This document shows, in pieces, positions 48,051 to 55,645 of a stretch of 64,000 nucleotides of DNA (positions within the stretch are counted from its first letter, which is position 1; the number at the start of each line of letters is the position of its first letter). Origin of the DNA: Kocuria flava (GTDB taxonomy: Bacteria; Actinomycetota; Actinomycetes; Actinomycetales; Micrococcaceae); contig NZ_CP013254.1 of NCBI RefSeq assembly GCF_001482365.1, positions 2,976,001-3,040,000 of the forward strand. The letters run 5' to 3'. The notes under the pieces were generated by a model that did not search any database, was not told where the DNA came from, and saw only the letters and a program-made list of their open reading frames with translations. A program made the position numbers and the translations under genes.

Positions 48051-48145
48051 TGGCGGAGGCGGACGGGAATCGAACCCGCCAGGCCGAGGTTCTCGGCCTC
48101 ACCGGTTTTGAAGACCGGGGGGCCCACCAGGACCCGGACGCCTCC
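48051..48145 (-). tRNA. selC: Selenocysteine tRNA, anticodon TCA
   Basis: On the minus strand: GGAGGCG acceptor arm pairing with CGCCTCC-side sequence, a 6-bp D stem with TGGT loop (GGGTCC/GGGCCC), and an anticodon stem CCGGT/ACCGG around CTTCAAA with TCA at 48109-48111. A long variable arm GGCCGAG/CTCGGCC, T arm GCGGG TTCGATT CCCGT and an encoded CCA end follow. The large variable arm, long D stem and UCA anticodon are diagnostic of tRNA-Sec. It is followed by selA and selB. Confidence 0.96.
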
Positions 48146-48151
48146 GCCGTC

Positions 48152-48157
48152 AATGTA
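48152..48157 (-). promoter_or_regulatory. -10 hexamer TACATT for tRNA-Sec
   Basis: TACATT on the minus strand, 6 nt (GACGGC) before the mature 5' end of the tRNA at 48145. By the spacing seen elsewhere, transcription would start at or next to the mature 5' nucleotide. Confidence 0.5.
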
Positions 48158-48160
48158 GCA

Positions 48161-48293
48161 CCGGGGCGGGCAGCGCACCGGCGCCCCGGTCCGGGGCGGC
48201 CCCGGCCGCCCGCACGCGCCTGCGCCGACGACTGCTTCGGCGGGGTTGCCGCGCCCGCTGCGGCGAACCTCCGGGGCGGGCAGCGCACCGGCG
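48161..48293 (+). repeat. 23-bp direct repeat pair between selC and selD promoters
   Basis: CCGGGGCGGGCAGCGCACCG followed by GCG occurs identically at 48161-48183 and 48271-48293. The first copy abuts the tRNA-Sec -10 region (its -35 side); the second lies 33 nt upstream of the selD -10. The 193-nt divergent spacer holds nothing else recognisable. Confidence 0.85.
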
Positions 48294-48326
48294 GACCGCC
48301 TGCGGTCCGCCGGCACCGGCCGCCGG

Positions 48327-48332
48327 TAGGCT
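48327..48332 (+). promoter_or_regulatory. -10 hexamer TAGGCT for selD, leaderless spacing
   Basis: TAGGCT, 6 nt (GGCGCC), then GTG 48339. Confidence 0.6.
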
Positions 48333-48338
48333 GGCGCC

Positions 48339-49355
48339 GTGACCGAGACCAGGACCCAGACCCCGCTCCCCGGCCCCGAGGCACCCCGGCTGACGGGCTT
48401 CGCCCACGGCGGCGGGTGCGCGTGCAAGATCCCGCCGGGCGAGCTCGAGGACGCCGTGCGCGGGCTCACCGGGCAGGCCGGCGCCCGTGTGCTCGTGGGC
48501 CTCGACGACGGCGACGACGCCGCCGCCGTGCTGGTGCGCGAGGACCTCGCCGTGCTGTCCACCGCGGACTTCTTCACCCCGGTCGTCGACGACGCCTACG
48601 ACTGGGGCCGGATCGCCGCGGCCAACGCCCTCTCGGACGTCTACGCCATGGGCGGGCGTCCGGTGGTCGCGATCAACCTCGTGGGCTGGCCGCGCGAGGT
48701 GCTGCCGATGGAGCTGCTCTCCGAGGTGCTGCGCGGCGGGCTGGCCGTGGCCGCGGAGGCCGGCTGCCCGGTGATCGGCGGGCACTCCGTCGACGACCCC
48801 GAGCCCAAGTACGGCATGGCGGTCACGGGCGTGGCCGACCCGCAGCGGCTGCTGCGCAACGACGCCGCCGAGCCCGGTCTCCCGCTGACCCTCACCAAGC
48901 CCATCGGCCTGGGTCTGCTCAACAACCGGCACAAGCGCACCGGCGAGGTCTTCCCCGAGGCCGTCGCGACCATGACCCGGCTCAACCGGGACGCCGCCGA
49001 GGCCGCCCTCGCGGCCGGGCTGCGCGCCGCCACCGACGTGACGGGCTTCGGCCTGCTGGGCCACCTGCACAAGCTGTGCCGGGCCTCCGGGGTCGGTGCC
49101 GTGCTGGACCGCCGCGCCGTGCCCCTCGTCGACGGGGCGGCGCAGGCCCTGCGGGACGGGTTCGTCTCCGGCGGGACCCGCCGCAACCTCGACTGGGTCC
49201 GTCCGCACCTGCGCACCGGCGGCGACGTCACCGAGGACGACCTCCTGCTGCTGGCCGACGCCCAGACCTCCGGTGGGCTGCTCGTCGTCGGGGAGCTGCC
49301 GGGCCACCCCGTCGTCGGGCACACGGTCGCCGGAACGGGCCTCGAGATCCGCTGA
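48339..49355 (+). CDS. selD: Selenide, water dikinase (selenophosphate synthase)
   Basis: A 338-residue AIR synthase-like enzyme that makes selenophosphate from selenide and ATP. The glycine-rich catalytic loop is GGGCACKIPP, with Cys in the position that is Sec in some organisms. DDGDDAAAV, NALSDVYAMGGRPV, GHSVDDPEPKYG and TDVTGFGLLGHLH follow. It is divergent from selC-selA-selB and upstream of the formate dehydrogenase operon. Confidence 0.95.
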   Translation: MTETRTQTPLPGPEAPRLTGFAHGGGCACKIPPGELEDAVRGLTGQAGARVLVGLDDGDDAAAVLVREDLAVLSTADFFTPVVDDAYDWGRIAAANALSDVYAMGGRPVVAINLVGWPREVLPMELLSEVLRGGLAVAAEAGCPVIGGHSVDDPEPKYGMAVTGVADPQRLLRNDAAEPGLPLTLTKPIGLGLLNNRHKRTGEVFPEAVATMTRLNRDAAEAALAAGLRAATDVTGFGLLGHLHKLCRASGVGAVLDRRAVPLVDGAAQALRDGFVSGGTRRNLDWVRPHLRTGGDVTEDDLLLLADAQTSGGLLVVGELPGHPVVGHTVAGTGLEIR

Positions 49356-49536
49356 CGTCGGCGGCCCGGCCCGGTCCTCGGGAGTCGGCGGGCGACCACG
49401 GCCGGGGCGCGGAGCACGGAGCGACCGCGGCAGGGTCCGCCCACGGCAACGACCACGGCCCCGCTCGGGTGACCGTGCCCTCCCCTGAGGGTGACCGCGA
49501 CCGGGGCGGCTCCCACTGGGGCGGCCGCGGCCCGGC

Positions 49537-50628
49537 TCAGCCGGCGGTGGTGATCGCGTCGTCCACGACGCCCGCGGCGCGCCGGGCGGCCAGGCGCGCC
49601 TTCTGCGGCTCGATCGTGTAGCGGGGGTCCTCGGCCGAGCGCAGCCCGGCCTCCAGCACGCCGAAGCGGGTCAGCGCCGAGGACGCCAGCAGGGCCAGCC
49701 CGGAGACCGCGGCCACGGCGCGGCGGCGACCGCCCAGCAGCGTCCCCAGCCCGCCGGCCACGGCCAGCCGCTCGCTCCAGGCGAGCATGGTGCCGGCCCG
49801 GCCCTCGTGCAGCGGCTCGGCGGCGACCGGGTCCATCCGCCGCTCCATCAGCTTCGTGGCCACCAGCTCCCCGGCCACGCCCAGCACGGCCAGCCGCCGG
49901 GCCGGGCCCGCCTCGGGGACCGAGGTCGTGACCATCGCCAGACCGCCGGAGGCCAGGGCCGCCGAGCTGACGAAGACGAACGCCAGGTCCTCGCGGGCCG
50001 CGTTCCAGGTCGGCGTGGCCGTGTCCGAGAGCAGGGCCGCGGTGTAGGCGGCGAGCGGACCGGCGAGGACCGCGGCGCCGACGCCGGCCGGGGCCTCCAC
50101 GGCGCGCAGCACCGGGCGCAGCGGGCCCAGAGGCAGCCGGGCCCCGGTCATCCGGTCGGCCTCGGCCGCGACGGCGGTGCCCATGCCGGCCCCGAAGCCG
50201 CTGAGGATCCACGTGCCCATGCTCATGGGCGAGGTCGGCTTGAACGTGCGCAGCATGTGCAGGAAGCGCTCCGGCCGGCCGAGGTCGGCGACCAGGGCGG
50301 CCCCGCCCAGGGCGAGCGCGGTCACCGAGCCCAGCCGGGCGTTGCGGCGCAGCTCGTCCCGGCCGGTGAGCTGGGCGCCGAGCGCCAGCAGCGCCGAGCC
50401 GCCGGCCACGCCGCCGAGGAACAGGTACGCCGCGACCTCGTCCCCCCACGGCGCGGGCTTGACGACCGGGCGCCCGTAGTAGGAGCCGAACTGCGCCTCG
50501 GGGACCATGGGCATCTCGCGGGAGCCGTCGCCGCCGCCGGCCCGGTGGCGGCCCCGCCGCCGTCCGGGACCGCGCGGGCGCCGCGGCGGCTCGGGGGGAC
50601 GGAAGCCGTCGAAGACGGAGGTGCTCAC
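49537..50628 (-). CDS. nrfD: NrfD-type membrane subunit of formate dehydrogenase
   Basis: The 363-residue protein has a basic, Pro-rich cytosolic N terminus (1-45), then about eight hydrophobic segments of the NrfD/polysulfide reductase family (AAYLFLGGVAGGSALLALG; LVADLGRPERFLHMLRTFK; SPMSMGTWIL). It anchors the FdhA-FdhB dimer and probably passes electrons to menaquinone. The GTG start overlaps the fdhB stop (GTGA). Last gene of the operon. Confidence 0.88.
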   Translation of the reverse strand: MSTSVFDGFRPPEPPRRPRGPGRRRGRHRAGGGDGSREMPMVPEAQFGSYYGRPVVKPAPWGDEVAAYLFLGGVAGGSALLALGAQLTGRDELRRNARLGSVTALALGGAALVADLGRPERFLHMLRTFKPTSPMSMGTWILSGFGAGMGTAVAAEADRMTGARLPLGPLRPVLRAVEAPAGVGAAVLAGPLAAYTAALLSDTATPTWNAAREDLAFVFVSSAALASGGLAMVTTSVPEAGPARRLAVLGVAGELVATKLMERRMDPVAAEPLHEGRAGTMLAWSERLAVAGGLGTLLGGRRRAVAAVSGLALLASSALTRFGVLEAGLRSAEDPRYTIEPQKARLAARRAAGVVDDAITTAG

Positions 50629-51629
50629 GATCCGCCTCCCAGGAAGGCGACGGCCGCGGCTGCGACGAGCCCGGCCGCGGCCAGACCGGCCCGCTGGTAC
50701 ATCCGGGGCAGGTCCGCGGTCGGCACCCGGGGGTCCGGCGGCAGCCCGTAGACCTCCGGCTCGTCGAGGAGCAGGAACACCGACCCCGTGCCGCCGACGC
50801 CGTCGAGCTCGTTGGCGCCGTAGAGGCGGGCCTCGGTGCGCCCCTGGGCGTGCAGCTCGGCGACCCGGTGCCGGGCCGTCTCGACCATGTCCTCGTGCTC
50901 GCCGTACTTGATGGACGTCGTCGGGCACGTCTGCGCGCACGCCGGCGTCTGGTCGTCCACCATGCGGTCGTAGCACAGGGTGCACTTCTGGGCGACGCCC
51001 ACGTTCTTGACCTCGCTCTTGCGCTGCGTGCCCGGCTGCCCGTCGCGCTCCGTGCGCGGGGCGGCCGTGCCGTCGGTGCGCCGCTCGATCACGCCGAACG
51101 GGCAGCCGGCCACGCAGGTGCCGCACCCGTTGCACACGTCGTCCTGGACCACCACGGTGCCGTGCTCGGTGCGGAACAGCGCCCCGGTCGGGCACACGTC
51201 GAGGCACCCGGCGTGGGTGCAGTGCTTACAGACGTCGGAGGACATCAGCCAGCGGAACTCCGGGGTGTCCGGAGGGGTGGTGTCCCCCGCGGACGGCTGC
51301 GCGCGCTCCTCCGGGGGACCGACGCGCGGCATGCCGAGGCTCACGAGCCGCCGCCCGGACTCGCGCGCCTCCTCGAGCCGCTCCTTGTCCTGCTCGACGA
51401 ACGCCACGTGGCGCCAGGTGCTGGCACCCAGGGACCCGGTGTTGTCGTAGGAGGACTCGAGCAGCTCGAGCGGCCCGTCCTGCGGGTTGTGGTTCCACTC
51501 CTTGCACGCGACCTCGCAGGCCTTGCACCCGATGCAGATCGAGGTGTCCGTGAAGAAGCCCTTGCGCGGGCTCGGGTCCTCCCAGCGGGCGTCGGCGGTG
51601 GGGTCGGTGGGACCGGACAGCTGGCCCAT
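50625..51629 (-). CDS. fdhB: Formate dehydrogenase iron-sulfur subunit
   Basis: The 334-residue protein carries four ferredoxin-like cysteine clusters: CIGCKACEVACKEWN, CKHCTHAGCLDVCPTG, CNGCGTCVAGCPFG and CTLCYDRM...PACAQTCPT. It ends with a single membrane helix (about 312-331). It passes electrons from the molybdenum or tungsten subunit to the membrane. ATG 51629 directly follows the fdhA stop codon (TAG ATG), so translation is coupled. Confidence 0.93.
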   Translation of the reverse strand: MGQLSGPTDPTADARWEDPSPRKGFFTDTSICIGCKACEVACKEWNHNPQDGPLELLESSYDNTGSLGASTWRHVAFVEQDKERLEEARESGRRLVSLGMPRVGPPEERAQPSAGDTTPPDTPEFRWLMSSDVCKHCTHAGCLDVCPTGALFRTEHGTVVVQDDVCNGCGTCVAGCPFGVIERRTDGTAAPRTERDGQPGTQRKSEVKNVGVAQKCTLCYDRMVDDQTPACAQTCPTTSIKYGEHEDMVETARHRVAELHAQGRTEARLYGANELDGVGGTGSVFLLLDEPEVYGLPPDPRVPTADLPRMYQRAGLAAAGLVAAAAVAFLGGGS

Positions 51630-54600
51630 CTAGGTCTCCCTCCTCGGGTTCTCGGGCGGCTCCGGCGCGATGTCCACGTTCCCGGCGGGGTTCTCGTGGG
51701 CCGCGCCCTCCTCCTCGGCGGTGGCGCCGGGATCGGGCACGGGGACGTCGAGCCGGGTGTTGCCCGTGGCCGTGGTCAGTCCCGCCCGCCGCTGGTACTG
51801 CTCCACGAGCTCCCGCTGCGCGGGGCCGCGGGGGCGGCGCCCCGGACGGATGTCGCACGTGCCGGCCTTGGAGTCCTGGATCTGCACGTTGGGCTCGAGC
51901 GTGAGCCCGAGCAGGTCGTTGGCGGCGTCCCCGCTGACCACGGCGTCCCGGCCCACGCCCCAGTGGTAGGGCAGCCCGATCTGGTGCACGGTGCGCCCGC
52001 GCACCGTCAGCGGGCGCATCCGCTCGGTGACCAGCACGCGCGCCTCGATCGCGGCCCGGGGCGAGACGATCGTGGCCCAGCCGTAGGGCTCGAGCCCGCG
52101 CTCGGCGGCCAGCTCCGGGGAGACCTCGCAGAACATCTCCGGCTGGAGCTCGGAGAGGTAGGGCAGCCAGCGGCTCATGCCCCCGGCCGTGTGGTGCTCC
52201 GTGAGCCGGTAGGTCGTGAACACGTACGGGTAGACCTCCGCGCCCGGGTCGTCGTCGCTCGGGGCGCTCAGGTTGTCCCCCCGCGCGAACAGCACCCGGG
52301 AGGGGCTGCGCTGCTGGGCGTAGAGCGCGTTGTCCACGGGGGACTCCTGCGGCTCGTAGTGGGTCGGCAGCGGGCCGTCGACCACGCCCTTGGGCGCGTA
52401 GAGCCACCCCTTCCCGTCGGCCTGCATGATGAACGGGTCGTCGCCCGCCAGCGCCGCGGCACCGCCGGAGTCCGGGTCGGGCCGGGAGCCGGGAGCACGG
52501 TCGACCGGGAAGTCCGGGACGTCCAGGCCCACCCAGCGGCGCTGGTCCTCGTCCCACCACACGTGCTTCTTCCGCTCGCTCCACGGCCGGCCCTGCGGGT
52601 CGGCGGAGGCGCGGTTGTAGAGGATGCGGCGGTTCGCCGGCCACGCCCAGCCCCACTCGGGGGCCGTGGGCACCTGCTGCGCGGCCGGTGTGCGCGCGGC
52701 GGCCCGGTTGACGCCGTCGGCGTAGACCCCGGTGTAGATCCAGCACCCGCCGGCGGTCGAGCCGTCGGCACGCATCTCGGTGTAGGAGGACAGCGGCCGG
52801 CCCGCCTGCGGCCCGGTGAGGTGGTGGCCGTTGATCTCGGCCAGCACCGCCTCGGGGTCCGGCTCGCCGTGCTCGTCGAGCGGGTAGTCCCAGGTGAGGT
52901 CCAGCAGCGGCCGGTCGCGCTCGTCGGTCGAGCCGGCCAGGCGCTGCCGGATCCGCCGGCCGAGCTCGTGGAAGAACTGCAGCTCGCTGCGCGCCTCCCC
53001 CGGCGGGGCCACGGCCTGGTGGCGCCACTGCAGCAGCCGCTGGGTCTGGGTGAACGTGCCGGACTTCTCCACGTGCGTGGCCGCGGGCAGGAAGAACACC
53101 TCGGTCTCGATGTCCTCGGTGCGCAGCTCGCCCGAGGCGATCTCCGGGCCGTCCTTCCACCAGGTCGCCGACTCGATGAGGTTCAGGTCGCGCACCACCA
53201 GCCACTTCAGGTGGGACATGGCCATGCGCTGCATCCGGCCGTTGGACGAGCCCACCGCGGGGTTCTGGCCGAGCAGGAAGTAGCCGTCGACCTCGTCGTC
53301 GAGCATGCGGGTCAGCGTCTGGAACGTGCCGTGCGCGCCGGTCAGGCGCGGCAGGTAGTCGTAGGCCCAGTCGTTCTCGGCGGTCGCCGCCTCGCCCCAC
53401 CAGGCCTTGAGCAGGCTGACCGTGTAGGCGTCGGCCTCGGCCCAGTAGCCCTTCTGCTTCTTGGAGGCGATCGCGTCCAGGTACTCCTGCAGCGTGTCGT
53501 GCGTGCCGGCGCTGGGCATGGGCAGGTAGCCGGGGAGCAGGTTGAACAGCGTGGGGATGTCGGTGGAGCCCTGGATGCTGGCGTGCCCGCGCAGCGCCAT
53601 GATCCCCCCGCCGGGCCGGCCCATGTTGCCGAGCAGCAGCTGCAGGATCGAGGCGGTGCGGATGAACTGGGAGCCCAGGCTGTGCTGGGTCCAGCCCACC
53701 GCGTAGGCGAAGCACGTGGTGCGCTCGCGCCCGGAGTTCTCCGTGATCGTCCGGGCGAGCATCGCGAAGTCCTCCGGCCCGATGCCGCAGACCTCCTGCA
53801 CCATCTCCGGGGTGTAGCGGGCGTAGTGGCGCTTGAGGATCTGGAACACCGTGCGCGGGTGCTCCAGGGTCTCGTCCCGGGCGATGCGCGCGTGCTCCAT
53901 CGGCGCCCCGCCGCTGCCGAGCTCGTGGCCCGCCGCCTCGTCGACGGCCTCGGCCCCGTGCTCGGGGTCCTGCGACGGCCCCTCGACGTGCCCGCCGTCG
54001 CGCTCCGCGTAGGCCCACGAGCGCATGTCGTACTGGCCGCTCTCCGGGTCGAAGCCGGAGAACAGCCCGTCGAGGTCCTCGGCGTCGCGGAAGTCCTCGT
54101 GCACGATCGTGGCGGCGTTGGTGTAGGCGCGCACGTACTCCTCGAACCACAGGTCGTGGGTGAGGACGTGGTTGATCAGCGCGCCCAGCAGCACGATGTC
54201 CGAGCCCGCGCGGATGGGCACGTGGGCGTCGGCCACGGCCGAGGTGCGCGTGAACCGCGGGTCGACGTGGATGACCTTCGCGCCGCGGGCCTTGGCCTCC
54301 GTGACCCACTGGAAGCCCACCGGGTGGCACTCGGCCATGTTCGAGCCCTGGATGACGATGCAGTCGGCGTTGGCCATGTCCTGCAGCGTCTGCGTCGCGC
54401 CGCCGCGACCGAACGAGGCTCCCAGACCGGGAACCGTCGCGGAGTGTCAAATACGGGCCTGGTTCTCGATCTGCACGGCGCCCGCGGCGGTGAACAGCTT
54501 CTTGATGAGGTAGTTCTCCTCGTTGTCCAGCGTCGCACCGCCCAGGGAGGCCACGCCCATCGTGCGGCGCAGCAGCCGTCCCTGCTCGTCGCGGTCCTGC

Positions 54601-55013
54601 CAGCCCTTGCGGCGGGCCTCCAGGAACCGGTCGGCGATCATGTCGACCGCGGTCTCGAGGTCGAGCCGCTGCCACTCGGTGGCCCGCGGCGCCCGGTAGA
54701 GGACCTCCGTCTGCCGGCCCGGCGCGTTGACCAGCTGCTCGCTGGCCGCGCCCTTGGGGCACAGGCGCCCGCGCGAGATCGGCGAGTCCGGGTCCCCCTC
54801 GATCTGGACGACCTTCTCGTCCCGCACGAACACGCGCTGGCCGCAGCCGACCGCGCAGTAGGGGCACACGCTCTGGACCACGCGGTCCGCGGTCGCGGTG
54901 CGCGGGGCCGTGCTGCGCGTGCGCTCCGAGGTGACCGCCGGGCCTCGGCCCAGCAGGTCGCCCGAGCGCAGCTGCCGGAGAACCGGCCACTCCAGGGGGC
55001 TGAACCGTGCCAT
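51630..55013 (-). CDS. fdhA: Formate dehydrogenase catalytic subunit, selenoprotein (TGA = Sec189)
   Basis: The gene is 1127 codons with an in-frame TGA at 54447-54449 (codon 189) in the context NQARI-U-HSATVPGLGASF, the exact active-site position of Sec/Cys in formate dehydrogenases. N-terminal Cys50, 53, 57 and 85 (CPYCAVGCG...RGRLCPKG) bind a 4Fe-4S cluster. The rest is the bis-MGD molybdopterin oxidoreductase fold (CIVIQGSNMAECHPVG; NMGRPGGGIMALRGH). There is no twin-arginine signal, so it probably faces the cytoplasm. It forms an operon with fdhB and nrfD. Standard gene callers would split it into two frames or start it at MANADC (54377). Confidence 0.95.
54417..54449 (-). promoter_or_regulatory. 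UGA selenocysteine codon with bacterial SECIS hairpin
   Basis: Minus-strand reading: TGA (54449-54447), then an 11-nt spacer, then GGTTCCC-GGTCT-GGGAGCC (54435-54417). This is a 7-bp stem (one G-U) with the GGTCT loop that matches the GGUCU loop of E. coli fdhF/fdnG elements bound by SelB. Confidence 0.93.
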
Positions 55014-55019
55014 GGGCTC

Positions 55020-55025
55020 ACCATA
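55020..55025 (-). promoter_or_regulatory. -10 hexamer TATGGT for the fdh operon, leaderless spacing
   Basis: TATGGT on the minus strand, 6 nt (GAGCCC) before the fdhA ATG at 55013. Confidence 0.55.
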
Positions 55026-55107
55026 GCGTGTCGGAGGCCACAGCGGGGCGACCGTGGCCGGGGGCGCGCCGGGCGCACCCGGCACCGGCGGGCGGGAGTG
55101 CGTGCGG

Positions 55108-55113
55108 CACACT
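55108..55113 (+). promoter_or_regulatory. -10-like CACACT before arfB
   Basis: CACACT, 6 nt (GGTGGG), then GTG 55120; a variant of the leaderless pattern. Confidence 0.35.
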
Positions 55114-55119
55114 GGTGGG

Positions 55120-55560
55120 GTGGACGATCTGCACGTGCCCCCGGGCCCCGGCGCGCCCCGCGGCCTCAGGGTGCCGGCGGCGGAGCTGGTCGAGCGCTTC
55201 TCCCACGCCTCGGGGCCGGGCGGCCAGGGCGTGAACACCGCCGACAGCCGGGTGCAGCTCTCCCTCGACCTGGCGACGACGACCGCGCTCGACGAGCTCC
55301 AGCGCGAGCGCGTCCTCGACCGGCTCGCCGGGCGGCTGGCGGGCACGGTGCTCACCGTCAGCGCCGCGGAGCACCGTGCGCAGCGGCGCAACCGCGCCGC
55401 GGCCCGGCAGCGCCTGGCCGCACTGCTGCGCGAGGCCCTGGTTCCGCCCCTCGCCCGGCGCCCGACCCGGCCCACGAACGGCTCGCGGCGACGGCGGCTC
55501 GAGGGCAAGCGCCGCCGCGCCGAGGTCAAGCAGCACCGCCGGCGCCCCGGGCTCGACTGA
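55120..55560 (+). CDS. arfB: Alternative ribosome-rescue factor / peptidyl-tRNA hydrolase ArfB
   Basis: The 146-residue protein has the release-factor catalytic loop SGPGGQGVNT (GGQ at 34-36) and a basic C-terminal tail (RRRRLEGKRRRAEVKQHRRR) that would enter the empty mRNA channel of stalled ribosomes. It hydrolyses peptidyl-tRNA on non-stop complexes. GTG 55120 is chosen over a longer upstream frame by the family length and the promoter spacing. It is the last backbone gene before the accessory region. Confidence 0.9.
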   Translation: MDDLHVPPGPGAPRGLRVPAAELVERFSHASGPGGQGVNTADSRVQLSLDLATTTALDELQRERVLDRLAGRLAGTVLTVSAAEHRAQRRNRAAARQRLAALLREALVPPLARRPTRPTNGSRRRRLEGKRRRAEVKQHRRRPGLD

Positions 55561-55583
55561 CCCGGGCGCCGAGTCCGGCCGGC

Positions 55584-55625
55584 TCAGACGTTGAAGCGGA
55601 ACTCCGCCGAGTTCCGGCACATACC
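55584..55625 (-). repeat. Boundary repeat, copy A (palindrome / gene-tail relic)
   Basis: CGGAACTC-CGCC-GAGTTCCG forms a perfect 8-bp palindrome followed by GCAC. On the minus strand it also reads as the end of a protein, CRNSAEFRFNV-stop. The same element recurs at 59031-59068. The neighbouring CCAACCTGTGGCAGTCAGAGG (55624-55644) has a relative at 59002-59030. Confidence 0.7.
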
Positions 55626-55645
55626 AACCTGTGGCAGTCAGAGGG

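Noticed and set aside
48051..48145. tRNA-Ser instead of tRNA-Sec
   Set aside because: The anticodon is TCA (reads UGA), the D stem has 6 bp and the gene heads selA-selB, which together exclude tRNA-Ser.
54377..55013. fdhA as two genes or as a pseudogene interrupted by TGA
   Set aside because: The TGA sits at the conserved Sec/Cys position, is followed by a SECIS hairpin, and all sel genes lie next door.
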